Source of the DNA: an uncultured Marinosulfonomonas sp.
GTDB taxonomy: Bacteria; Pseudomonadota; Alphaproteobacteria; Rhodobacterales; Rhodobacteraceae
DNA length: 6,698 nucleotides
Direction of reading: 5' to 3'
Assembly (NCBI GenBank): GCA_947311455.1
Contig: CAMZKY010000171.1
Coordinates: 1-6,698 of the forward strand
Under the pieces are notes generated by a model, which was not told the origin of the DNA, did not search any database, and was given only the letters and a program-made list of their open reading frames with translations. Both the position numbers and the translations under genes were made by a program. Positions 1 to 5,101 of the stretch are shown here, piece after piece (the first letter of the stretch is position 1; every line of letters begins with the position of its first letter).

Positions 1-281
1 AGAACATCCAATGGATGAGACATCGCCGCAACTTTTTTAATGCCTTCTTCTTTCAGGATTTTTTGCACGCCTTTGATTGTCATACCATCGTCATGCAATA
101 GCTTTTTAATGCCCCCCAAAAGCAGCATATCATCGGGGCGATAATACCGCCGCCCACCGGCACGTTTTACCGGTTTTACCTGGGTAAAGCGGCTTTCCCA
201 AAATCTAAGAACATGCGCGGGGCTGCCAAGCCAGTCGGCAACCTCGGATATTGTGCGAAAGGCATCGGCCGATTTCGCCAC
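1..281 (-). CDS. MerR-family transcriptional regulator, N-terminal part (C-terminus beyond left edge)
   Basis: I translated this by hand from the minus strand: 93 full codons are visible before the window ends, so the gene is partial at its 3' end. It starts with GTG at 281 (MAKSADAFRTIS...). An in-frame stop, which is the ihfA stop codon, lies 9 nt upstream, and an AGGGGG Shine-Dalgarno overlaps that stop, so no other start is possible. Residues about 8-77 form a MerR winged helix-turn-helix: a first helix (ISEVADWLG), the VLRFWESRF recognition region, the GGRRYYRPDD wing and the GGIKKLLHDDGMTIKGV helix. Family members bind DNA as dimers and usually twist promoters with long spacers; the effector domain is not visible, so the ligand is unknown. 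Only 9 nt separate it from ihfA, which implies co-transcription. The family call is firm; the target is unknown. Confidence 0.93.
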   Translation of the reverse strand, partial: MAKSADAFRTISEVADWLGSPAHVLRFWESRFTQVKPVKRAGGRRYYRPDDMLLLGGIKKLLHDDGMTIKGVQKILKEEGIKKVAAMSHPLDV

Positions 282-290
282 ATTAGCCCC

Positions 291-593
291 CTAACGTTTG
301 TTGCCGGTGGCAACACGTTCTTTCATCAAATGTGACGGGCGGAATGTAAGAACCCGACGCGGCTTGATTGGCACTTCTTGTCCGGTTTTTGGATTGCGGC
401 CCACGCGCGCGGCTTTGTCACGAACACCAAAGGTGCCGAAGGACGAGATTTTAACCGATTCACCTGAGGCGAGCGCGTCCGACATATGGCCCAAAACGCT
501 TTCCACCAAATCGGAGGATTCGTTACGGCTTAGGCCAACTTCGCGAAACACAGCCTCGCTTAGATCCATGCGTGTTAATGTTTTTTCGCTCAC
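291..593 (-). CDS. ihfA: Integration host factor subunit alpha
   Basis: The product is 100 aa, the normal IHF-alpha length. IHF is a heterodimeric HU-family nucleoid protein that binds specific sites and bends DNA sharply, acting in transcription, recombination and replication. The N-terminal helices include LTRMDLSEAVFREVGLSRNE, followed by VKISSFGTFGVRDK at about 47-60. The DNA-intercalating beta arm carries GRNPKTGQEVPI at about 65-76, with the conserved proline, then the RRVLTFRPS C-terminal strand. The alpha rather than beta or HU assignment rests on the N-terminus and the GRNPKTG.E.PI arm, which resemble E. coli IhfA. It starts with GTG at 593, with GGGGGA about 6 nt upstream. It lies downstream of fabH across a 100-nt gap that contains its own promoter and a probable IHF site, and upstream of a merR gene. 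The beta subunit is not in the window. Confidence 0.96.
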   Translation of the reverse strand: MSEKTLTRMDLSEAVFREVGLSRNESSDLVESVLGHMSDALASGESVKISSFGTFGVRDKAARVGRNPKTGQEVPIKPRRVLTFRPSHLMKERVATGNKR

Positions 594-618
594 AATAATT
601 CCCCCAAGCTAAAATGTT

Positions 619-635
619 GTTATGGCAACCATAAC
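619..635. repeat. Perfect 7-bp inverted repeat with 3-bp spacer at the ihfA promoter
   Basis: GTTATGG, then CAA, then CCATAAC on the plus strand. The repeat covers the proposed -10 box and start point of the ihfA promoter, so it could be a repressor operator. In a read-through transcript from fabH it could instead fold as a 7-bp hairpin, but it is AT-rich and lacks a proper U-run, so it is unlikely to be a strong terminator. The sequence is seen directly; the function is inferred. Confidence 0.5.
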
Positions 636-657
636 GGGCAGGGAAATTACGAGTCAA
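628..657 (-). promoter_or_regulatory. Candidate sigma-70 promoter of ihfA
   Basis: On the minus strand, -35 TTGACT (652-657, five of six consensus bases) is followed by 18 nt and then -10 TATGGT (628-633, four of six). Transcription would begin near 621, giving a leader of about 28 nt that includes the GGGGGA ribosome binding site. The presence of a 100-nt gap in an otherwise tightly packed gene string supports an independent promoter here. fabH read-through may also contribute. Confidence 0.5.
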
Positions 658-670
658 TATCAATGACTTG
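658..670 (+). promoter_or_regulatory. Consensus IHF binding site upstream of ihfA
   Basis: TATCAATGACTTG matches the published enterobacterial IHF consensus WATCAANNNNTTR at every defined position. It lies directly upstream of the proposed -35 box of the gene that encodes IHF alpha. Reading the rest of the window by eye, I found no other perfect match on either strand. By information content the motif is expected about once per 65,000 positions per strand in random sequence. This suggests autoregulation, which is known for E. coli ihfA. Whether it activates or represses cannot be read from the sequence. Confidence 0.6.
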
Positions 671-693
671 GCGTAAGAGGTTAAATTGTCGCT

Positions 694-1668
694 TTACCAG
701 CGAATTACCACAGAACCCCACGCCAAACCGCCGCCAATGGCCTCGGTCAGCAATAAATCGCCGCGTTTGATCTTGCCCTCGGCTTTTCCAACCGACATGG
801 CAAGGGGAATCGATGCGGCAGAGGTGTTGCCATGATCTTGTAAAGTAACAATCACGTTATCCATGGACAGACCCATCTTTTTGGCCGTGCCTTTGATAAT
901 GCGGATATTGGCCTGATGGGGCACGATCCAATCAATGTCGGAATCCGACAGGCCAACTTTGCCAAGCGCGTGATGCGCTGTCGCGCTGAGGCGTTCAACC
1001 GCCTGACGGAATAAGGCGTTACCTTGCATGCGCAAATGGCCAGATGTTCCGGTGGTGGAAACACCGCCATCGACATAGAGCATATCTTTGTATCTGCCAT
1101 CCGAATTCAGGTCAGCCGAAAGAATGCCACGATCTTCGTTGGTGCCTTTGCCCGCGCGCCCTTCAAGAATCAGCGCACCGGCCCCGTCGCCAAACAGCAC
1201 ACAGGTAGAGCGATCTGTATAATCCATGATTTTGCTGAACATATCCGCGCCAATGACCAGAATTCGGTTGGCTTGTCCGGTTTGGATCATTGAATTGGCC
1301 GTCGTCAGCGCAAAGATAAATCCGGCACAAACGGCCTGCACATCAAAGGCATATCCGCGCGTCATGCCCAATTGCGATTGCACCATGGTGCCCACAGAGG
1401 GAAATGTCAGGTCTGGGGTCGAGGTGGCGACGATGATCGCATCGATATCGTCTATGGTGATGCCCGCATCATCAATCGCGGCTTGCGCCGCTTTGGTGGC
1501 CATGTTCGATGTGGTTTCGCCGTCGGCCGCCACATGGCGGTTGGCGATACCGGATCGTGTACGAATCCATTCATCGGATGTATCCAGAGTTTTTTCAAAC
1601 TCGCTATTGGGCATAATTCGTTCAGGCAGATAATGCCCTATTCCGATGGCCACAGCACGTATTGTCAT
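694..1668 (-). CDS. fabH: Beta-ketoacyl-[acyl-carrier-protein] synthase III (FabH)
   Basis: The product is 324 aa, typical for FabH. It condenses acetyl-CoA (or another short acyl-CoA) with malonyl-ACP, starting type II fatty-acid synthesis in the cytoplasm. The thiolase-fold catalytic triad is complete: Cys114 in AVCAGF, His251 in VPHQANIRI and Asn281 in HGNTSAAS, at the spacing seen in E. coli FabH (Cys112, His244, Asn274). The LFGDGAGALIL segment (158-168) and the glycine-rich EAIGGGLAWGS C-terminus are also typical. It starts with ATG at 1668, 12 nt after the plsX stop, with only a weak GGGTA ribosome binding site; translation is probably coupled to plsX. PlsX uses acyl-ACP for phospholipid synthesis while FabH feeds the pathway, so the pairing is functionally sensible. 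No defects were seen. Confidence 0.97.
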   Translation of the reverse strand: MTIRAVAIGIGHYLPERIMPNSEFEKTLDTSDEWIRTRSGIANRHVAADGETTSNMATKAAQAAIDDAGITIDDIDAIIVATSTPDLTFPSVGTMVQSQLGMTRGYAFDVQAVCAGFIFALTTANSMIQTGQANRILVIGADMFSKIMDYTDRSTCVLFGDGAGALILEGRAGKGTNEDRGILSADLNSDGRYKDMLYVDGGVSTTGTSGHLRMQGNALFRQAVERLSATAHHALGKVGLSDSDIDWIVPHQANIRIIKGTAKKMGLSMDNVIVTLQDHGNTSAASIPLAMSVGKAEGKIKRGDLLLTEAIGGGLAWGSVVIRW

Positions 1669-1680
1669 GTTTTTACCCGT

Positions 1681-2772
1681 TTATTCCCCAGTGTCTGGGG
1701 TATCATGCCGCGCCGCAGCAGCAGATGCAACCCGCGCCGCCAGTTTATGCGAGAAATCTGATTGCGCCAGCTTGTAAGCCAGATCAATCGCCGCTGCGAT
1801 GCCGGTTGCATCGGCCGACCCGTGCGATTTCACCACGGTGCCATTTAGCCCCAGGAAGACACCACCATTTACCCGACGTGGATCAATCCGGCGTTTCAAT
1901 CGGCCAAGGGATGTCATCGCCAATAGGGCCGCAATGCGTGACAAGGGCGTGGCCTTGAAGGCAGCGCGCATGAATTCACTGATCAGGCTTGCGGTGCCCT
2001 CACCCGTTTTAAGCGCCACATTGCCGGTAAACCCGTCGGTAACAATCACATCTACTTTACCCGATGGAATATCGCCGCCTTCGACAAATCCCAGATAATC
2101 AATGTTGGCCTCGCCCGAGGCGTTGGCAATCAGCTCATTCGCGGATTTCAATTCTGGGCGGCCTTTGGAATCTTCGGTGCCCACATTCAGCAGCCCGACG
2201 CGTGGTTTTGCAAGGCCGAGGCCATTGCGGGCATAAGACGCGCCCATCATCGCGTATTGAAGCAAATCTTCATCGTCGGCGCGAATATCTGCGCCCACAT
2301 CCAGCATGATGTTAAACCCGCCCTTGCTGCGGGAGGGCCACAGGCAGGCAATCGCGGGGCGTTTCACCCCGGGCAGCTTGCGCAAACGGATCATTGAAAC
2401 CGCCATTAATGCGCCAGTGTTACCACAGGAAACGCAAACTTCGGCGTCACCGGCCTTAACGGCGGAAACGGCAGACCACATAGATGTTTTGGTGCCACGC
2501 CGCATGACCTGGCTGGGTTTGTCCGTCATCACCACAACCTCGTCGGTGTGGCGAATTTCGCAGCGGCCTTGCAGGGCTTTTTTCTTGGCAATCAATCGCT
2601 CAAGTTCCGGCTGATCACCACTGATGATAAACCCGATATCAGGGTTATGATGGGCGGCACGCGCAAGGCCGGCAACAACAGCCGCCGGCCCAAGATCGCC
2701 ACCCATGGCGTCAACAGAAATGATAGTGCGCGCGGCACCTAAGGGTGTTTGAATGTCGTTTTGTGACGTCAT
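1681..2772 (-). CDS. plsX: Phosphate acyltransferase PlsX (acyl-ACP:phosphate transacylase)
   Basis: The product is 363 aa; the family is about 330-360. PlsX converts long-chain acyl-ACP and phosphate to acyl-phosphate, the donor used by PlsY to acylate glycerol-3-phosphate; it is a peripheral membrane enzyme. Diagnostic motifs appear in order: SVDAMGGDLGP (19-29), VSCGNTGALMA (114-124), LLNVGTEDSKG (194-204), VTDGFTGNVALK (244-255) and GGVFLGLNGTVVKSHGSA (303-320). About 18 residues precede the conserved VDAMGGD, a usual N-terminal extension. The ATG at 2772 is the only start codon in frame ahead of that motif in the rpmF-plsX gap. An AGGGG sequence sits just 1 nt before it, closer than normal. 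The gene begins 20 nt after the rpmF stop and ends 12 nt before fabH, so it belongs to an rpmF-plsX-fabH transcription unit. Confidence 0.97.
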   Translation of the reverse strand: MTSQNDIQTPLGAARTIISVDAMGGDLGPAAVVAGLARAAHHNPDIGFIISGDQPELERLIAKKKALQGRCEIRHTDEVVVMTDKPSQVMRRGTKTSMWSAVSAVKAGDAEVCVSCGNTGALMAVSMIRLRKLPGVKRPAIACLWPSRSKGGFNIMLDVGADIRADDEDLLQYAMMGASYARNGLGLAKPRVGLLNVGTEDSKGRPELKSANELIANASGEANIDYLGFVEGGDIPSGKVDVIVTDGFTGNVALKTGEGTASLISEFMRAAFKATPLSRIAALLAMTSLGRLKRRIDPRRVNGGVFLGLNGTVVKSHGSADATGIAAAIDLAYKLAQSDFSHKLAARVASAAAARHDTPDTGE

Positions 2773-2792
2773 ACCCCTAAGACCATTGCAGC

Positions 2793-3002
2793 CTAGGCCG
2801 CGTCTTCGTCGTCGAAATCTGCGTCGTCGATCAATGCAATCACTTCGCGTTCAGCATAGTGACCACAATCGGAACACACGTGATGCGGACGCTTTAGTTC
2901 GCCACAGTTCGGGCATTCAGCAGGGTTTGCTGCAATCAGTGCATCGTGGGAACGGCGTTGGCCACGACGCGAACGGGTAATCTTACTTTTAGGGACAGCC
3001 AT
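2793..3002 (-). CDS. rpmF: 50S ribosomal protein bL32
   Basis: The product is 69 aa. bL32 is a small protein of the large ribosomal subunit. The N-terminus MAVPKSKITRSRRGQRRSHD is the highly conserved basic rRNA-binding segment. A zinc ribbon follows, with all four cysteines (Cys30, Cys33, Cys43, Cys46 in CPNC...CSDC), so this is the zinc-binding form. The protein ends with an acidic tail (IDDADFDDEDAA), longer than in the 57-residue E. coli protein and, to my recollection, common in Alphaproteobacteria. It starts with ATG at 3002, with GAGG 7 nt upstream. It leads the string rpmF-plsX-fabH, an arrangement known in many bacteria that ties ribosome and lipid synthesis to growth. Confidence 0.98.
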   Translation of the reverse strand: MAVPKSKITRSRRGQRRSHDALIAANPAECPNCGELKRPHHVCSDCGHYAEREVIALIDDADFDDEDAA

Positions 3003-3022
3003 GTCACAACCTCGGGGTTTGG

Positions 3023-3035
3023 GGGGCAGTGCCCC
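3023..3035 (-). other. Small GC-rich hairpin in the rpmF leader
   Basis: On the minus strand GGGGC and GCCCC can pair around a 3-nt loop; the 13-nt sequence is a perfect dyad. It ends about 20 nt before the rpmF start, just ahead of the ribosome binding site, and is followed by C-rich rather than U-rich sequence, so it does not look like a terminator. It could modulate translation of bL32, but this is only inference. Confidence 0.3.
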
Positions 3036-3108
3036 GTTATCTTGATTCTTCGGGCTTCTTACGCGGCTTTTGTGCCTGTGTCCAACCCATCTTTAATTAG
3101 GAACGGGC

Positions 3109-3136
3109 AACATACAAAGATTTTTCCGCGACGCAA
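3109..3136 (-). promoter_or_regulatory. Weak candidate promoter for rpmF-plsX-fabH
   Basis: The 151 nt between the DUF177 stop and the rpmF start hold no convincing gene. On the minus strand, TTGCGT (3131-3136), a 16-nt spacer and TATGTT (3109-3114) form a modest -35/-10 pair, which would give a leader of about 100 nt. Each box matches only three or four of six consensus bases, so this is a best guess. Confidence 0.25.
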
Positions 3137-3153
3137 GAGGATATGATGCGGAT

Positions 3154-3705
3154 TCAGGTGTTATTTTTCATTTTGTCACGGAGCGTTGCTAGCCCTGCAA
3201 AAGCGCGGGTGTCTTCGTCTTGCATGGGTGTAATGCCATCTTCGGCAAAGGTGGATTGATCCAGATTGGCATCTTCGGCTTTGGGATAAGCAGGAAGCGC
3301 CAGCGCCAGCGCTTCAAACATGATGTCCGCCAGATTGATTTGATCGCCCAGTGGTTCGGCATTTTCATTGTCCGGGATTTCAATTTCCTCATCAATATCC
3401 GGTATCGGGGCCATCTGAGCCAGAAATTGGCGCGATACAGGCACATCAATGCGGGTCACTACAGGCGCAAAGCTGATCACGCAGGCTTGAACCACAGTCG
3501 CCCCTAATTCACCGCGCAGTTCCCAATCCTGTTTACCGAGCGCTGAAATCGAACCGCTAAATCGGATTTTCCGTAAATCAGTCAACCCCAATTCCGCGGC
3601 GATATTTTTACGAGCCTTCGAAGAGGGGGTTAGATCAAACGGATTGGAAGTGTGTGCATCCAGATCGGCAATGCGGATGGTGTTGGATTTGATATGAGTT
3701 GTCAT
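3154..3705 (-). CDS. DUF177 (YceD-like) family protein
   Basis: The product is 183 aa from the ATG at 3705. The family is found next to rpmF in many bacteria; work on plant and bacterial members links it to 23S rRNA accumulation or ribosome large-subunit biogenesis, but the biochemical role is not settled. Visible features are an N-terminal IRIADLD strand, DLRKIRFSGSI (43-53), WELRGELGATVVQACVISFAPV with the conserved cysteine at 75, an acidic loop (DIDEEIEIPDNENAEP, 103-118), the NLADIMFEALALALPAYPK segment (124-142), and a C-terminal FAGLATLRDKM. Longer starts at 3723 or 3774 are possible. I prefer 3705 because the conserved N-terminus begins there and a candidate promoter overlaps 3745-3774, though no strong ribosome binding site is visible. 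Here it is 151 nt from rpmF rather than adjacent. Confidence 0.88.
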   Translation of the reverse strand: MTTHIKSNTIRIADLDAHTSNPFDLTPSSKARKNIAAELGLTDLRKIRFSGSISALGKQDWELRGELGATVVQACVISFAPVVTRIDVPVSRQFLAQMAPIPDIDEEIEIPDNENAEPLGDQINLADIMFEALALALPAYPKAEDANLDQSTFAEDGITPMQDEDTRAFAGLATLRDKMKNNT

Positions 3706-3807
3706 AGCGCGCGCGTTTTCCATTCTTGCAGTGAGGCGAAACCTTGTATATGCCATGTATATAAAGCCCATCAAGGGCGCTTAACAGGCAAAACGGGGCG
3801 GGATGAC
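3706..3807. promoter_or_regulatory. Divergent intergenic promoter region between DUF177 gene and bamE
   Basis: The 102 nt separate two divergently transcribed genes and contain an AT-rich core at 3744-3766. On the minus strand TTGATG (3769-3774), 18 nt and TATACA (3745-3750) make a plausible promoter for the DUF177 gene. On the plus strand TATAAA at 3760-3765 could be a -10 box for bamE, but no good -35 is visible at the right distance. Both directions are expected to start here because of gene orientation; the exact boxes are uncertain. Confidence 0.35.
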
Positions 3808-4278
3808 ATGCGATCTGCATTGAATTTGGTTAATTTACTGAAAATTGTTGCTATTTTAATCGTTGCCTCCTTTGTAACGGGGTGTTCGGCTACTTTTGAA
3901 AACCACGGCTATGTGCCCCCGGATGGGGATCTTGCAGACGTGATTGTGGGTGTGGATACGCGTGATACGGTGGCTGATACGATTGGTCGGCCAACCGCTG
4001 CCGGCGTTTTGACCGATAGCAGCTGGTTCTACGTTCAAAGCCGTTGGCGCAAGTTTGCCTATAAAGCGCCCGAAATTATTGATCGCCAGTTGGTTGCAAT
4101 TCGGTTTACACCCGCAGGCGTCGTCGAAAATGTCGAACGCTTTACGCTGGAAGATGGCCGTGTTGTGCCTCTTTCGCGTCGTATAACCGATAGCAACATC
4201 AAAGGCGTGTCGTTCTTGCGCCAATTGCTTGGGAATTTGGGCAACTTTAACGCCAGTAAGGCATTGGCTAAAAACTGA
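3808..4278 (+). CDS. bamE: Outer membrane protein assembly factor BamE (SmpA/OmlA-type lipoprotein)
   Basis: The product is 156 aa from the ATG at 3808, which has a purine-rich GGGGCGGGA just upstream. BamE is a small lipoprotein of the BAM complex that inserts beta-barrel proteins into the outer membrane. A lipoprotein signal peptide is clear: a basic start, a hydrophobic stretch LLKIVAILIVASFV (10-23) and the lipobox VTGC with Cys26. Ser at +2 favours outer-membrane sorting. The SmpA/OmlA domain follows: DVIVGVDTRDTVADTIGRPTAAG (44-66), SSWFYVQSRW (71-80), QLVAIRF (94-100) and the GVVENVERF strand (104-112). The C-terminal GVSFLRQLLGNLGNF (133-147) fits alphaproteobacterial members. An in-frame extension upstream to 3652 would bury the signal peptide and overlaps the DUF177 gene, so it is not accepted. 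The gene is divergent from DUF177. Confidence 0.93.
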   Translation: MRSALNLVNLLKIVAILIVASFVTGCSATFENHGYVPPDGDLADVIVGVDTRDTVADTIGRPTAAGVLTDSSWFYVQSRWRKFAYKAPEIIDRQLVAIRFTPAGVVENVERFTLEDGRVVPLSRRITDSNIKGVSFLRQLLGNLGNFNASKALAKN

Positions 4279-4285
4279 TCAGTTT
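4272..4285. repeat. 14-bp perfect palindrome across the bamE stop codon
   Basis: AAACTGATCAGTTT is its own reverse complement and contains the TGA stop of bamE. It could fold in the mRNA end, but it lacks a GC-rich stem and a U-run, so it is not called a terminator. A 14-bp palindrome is expected by chance roughly once in 16,000 positions, so it may be incidental. Confidence 0.4.
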
Positions 4286-4356
4286 AATGGCCAAGGCATA
4301 CGCGTTCTGGTTAAGTGATTATTCATTCCCTCTACGTAAGGTTGTGCGGGTGAGGT

Positions 4357-4911
4357 GTGCCGAAAAAGCGAATCGCAATTCTGAATGTTACGAGCGTGGA
4401 CGTGGATAAACACAATATTCAACATATAACCCAAGGCGAGTTCGCCATCGGGGCGTCGGAGGAGACAGTGATCTCAACGACCCTTGGATCTTGTGTTGCG
4501 GCATGCCTGTGGGATCCTTTGGCGTGTGTTGGCGGGATGAACCATATGTTGCTGCCGGACGGAGATAACGGACGTGGTAATGGCGTGAATGCCATGGAGA
4601 TGCTGATCAATGCGATCATTCGCAACGGTGGCGCAAAAAGCCGCCTGCGCGCCAAATTATTTGGCGGCAGCCAGATGAATGGAAACGGCTCTGGCATTGG
4701 CAAGCGAAACAGCGATTTTACTCTGGCGTTCCTAATGGCAGAAAATATTGAATGCGAAAGCCAAAGCCTGGGCGGTGAACAAGCCAGACGGGTGGAGTTT
4801 TGGCCGGCAACTGGGCGGGTGCGTCAGAAAATGGTTGGACGTGTTGATCCGGTTGTGATCGTTCCAGCCGCGGCTGTAGAATCCGATATGTGTGAAATAG
4901 AGCTGTTTTAA
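4357..4911 (+). CDS. cheD: Chemoreceptor glutamine deamidase CheD
   Basis: The product is 184 aa from the GTG at 4357. CheD deamidates specific glutamines of methyl-accepting chemotaxis proteins in the cytoplasm and, in some bacteria, binds CheC. Family motifs are ITQGEFAIG (24-32), VISTTLGSCVAACLWDP (38-54), GGMNHMLLPD (59-68), NAMEMLINAII (78-88), KLFGGSQM (100-107) and IGKRNSDF (114-121). The catalytic Cys46 and His63 are 17 residues apart, as in Thermotoga CheD (Cys27, His44); the position of its catalytic Thr21 is Ser40 here. An in-frame TGA at 4351 limits upstream extension. GAGG lies only 1 nt before the GTG, so in-frame GTGs at 4396 or 4402 are alternatives, the latter giving a start about 10 residues before QGE. 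No other chemotaxis gene is in the window. Confidence 0.93.
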   Translation: MPKKRIAILNVTSVDVDKHNIQHITQGEFAIGASEETVISTTLGSCVAACLWDPLACVGGMNHMLLPDGDNGRGNGVNAMEMLINAIIRNGGAKSRLRAKLFGGSQMNGNGSGIGKRNSDFTLAFLMAENIECESQSLGGEQARRVEFWPATGRVRQKMVGRVDPVVIVPAAAVESDMCEIELF

Positions 4912-4915
4912 ACAC

Positions 4916-4934
4916 AGGGTTTGAAGCCAACCCT
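4916..4934 (+). terminator. Weak hairpin after cheD, possible terminator
   Basis: AGGGTT (4916-4921) and AACCCT (4929-4934) can form a 6-bp stem with a 7-nt loop, 4 nt after the cheD stop. There is no U-run behind it, so it may only slow or protect the transcript end. Confidence 0.25.
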
Positions 4935-5032
4935 ATTGCATGCCTTACGCGATATCCCGTTTTCCAATTCACTGTCGGCAAAAAATCTCACTTAATATTA
5001 ACTAATTTTCGACGGTTTTTTCAAAGCAAACG

Positions 5033-5038
5033 TATAAT
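5033..5038 (+). promoter_or_regulatory. Perfect -10 box TATAAT of the multicopper oxidase gene
   Basis: TATAAT is an exact sigma-70 -10 consensus in the 190-nt gap upstream of the oxidase; start of transcription near 5045 would give a leader of about 57 nt. No good -35 exists at 17 nt. TTCGAC at 5008-5013 lies 19 nt away, a spacing typical of promoters activated by MerR-type copper regulators such as CueR, but I see no convincing dyad in that spacer. The sequence just upstream (4981-5010) is AT-rich. Apart from this and the weak hairpin at 4916-4934, I see nothing in the gap. Confidence 0.45.
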
Positions 5039-5101
5039 ATGGGATACCCAAATAAAAACACATGCTGGTATGTGTTCTTCAACATTGATTGGACCCTACA
5101 A

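Noticed and set aside
298..612. Plus-strand 104-residue reading frame opposite ihfA
   Set aside because: It covers ihfA exactly in antisense and has low-information composition; ihfA is unmistakable.
1226..1761. Plus-strand reading frames over fabH
   Set aside because: They are antisense shadows of a strongly conserved gene with no recognisable domain or ribosome binding site.
3706..3774. Longer DUF177 start at 3774
   Set aside because: It overlaps the candidate promoter, and the added residues do not resemble the family's N-terminus; the ATG at 3723 remains a weaker possibility.
3652..3807. In-frame upstream extension of bamE
   Set aside because: It overlaps the divergent DUF177 gene and places 52 unrelated residues before a clear lipoprotein signal peptide.
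4272..4292. Terminator after bamE
   Set aside because: The palindrome is AT-rich, its extension is mismatched, and there is no T-run.
5008..5038. CueR-type copper-responsive operator at the oxidase promoter
   Set aside because: The 19-nt spacing is suggestive, but the spacer lacks the paired CCTTCC-like half sites expected of CueR family operators.
5039..5101. Upstream in-frame ATG extending the oxidase by 21 residues
   Set aside because: It directly follows the TATAAT box, so the transcript would start after it, and it would bury the twin-arginine signal peptide.
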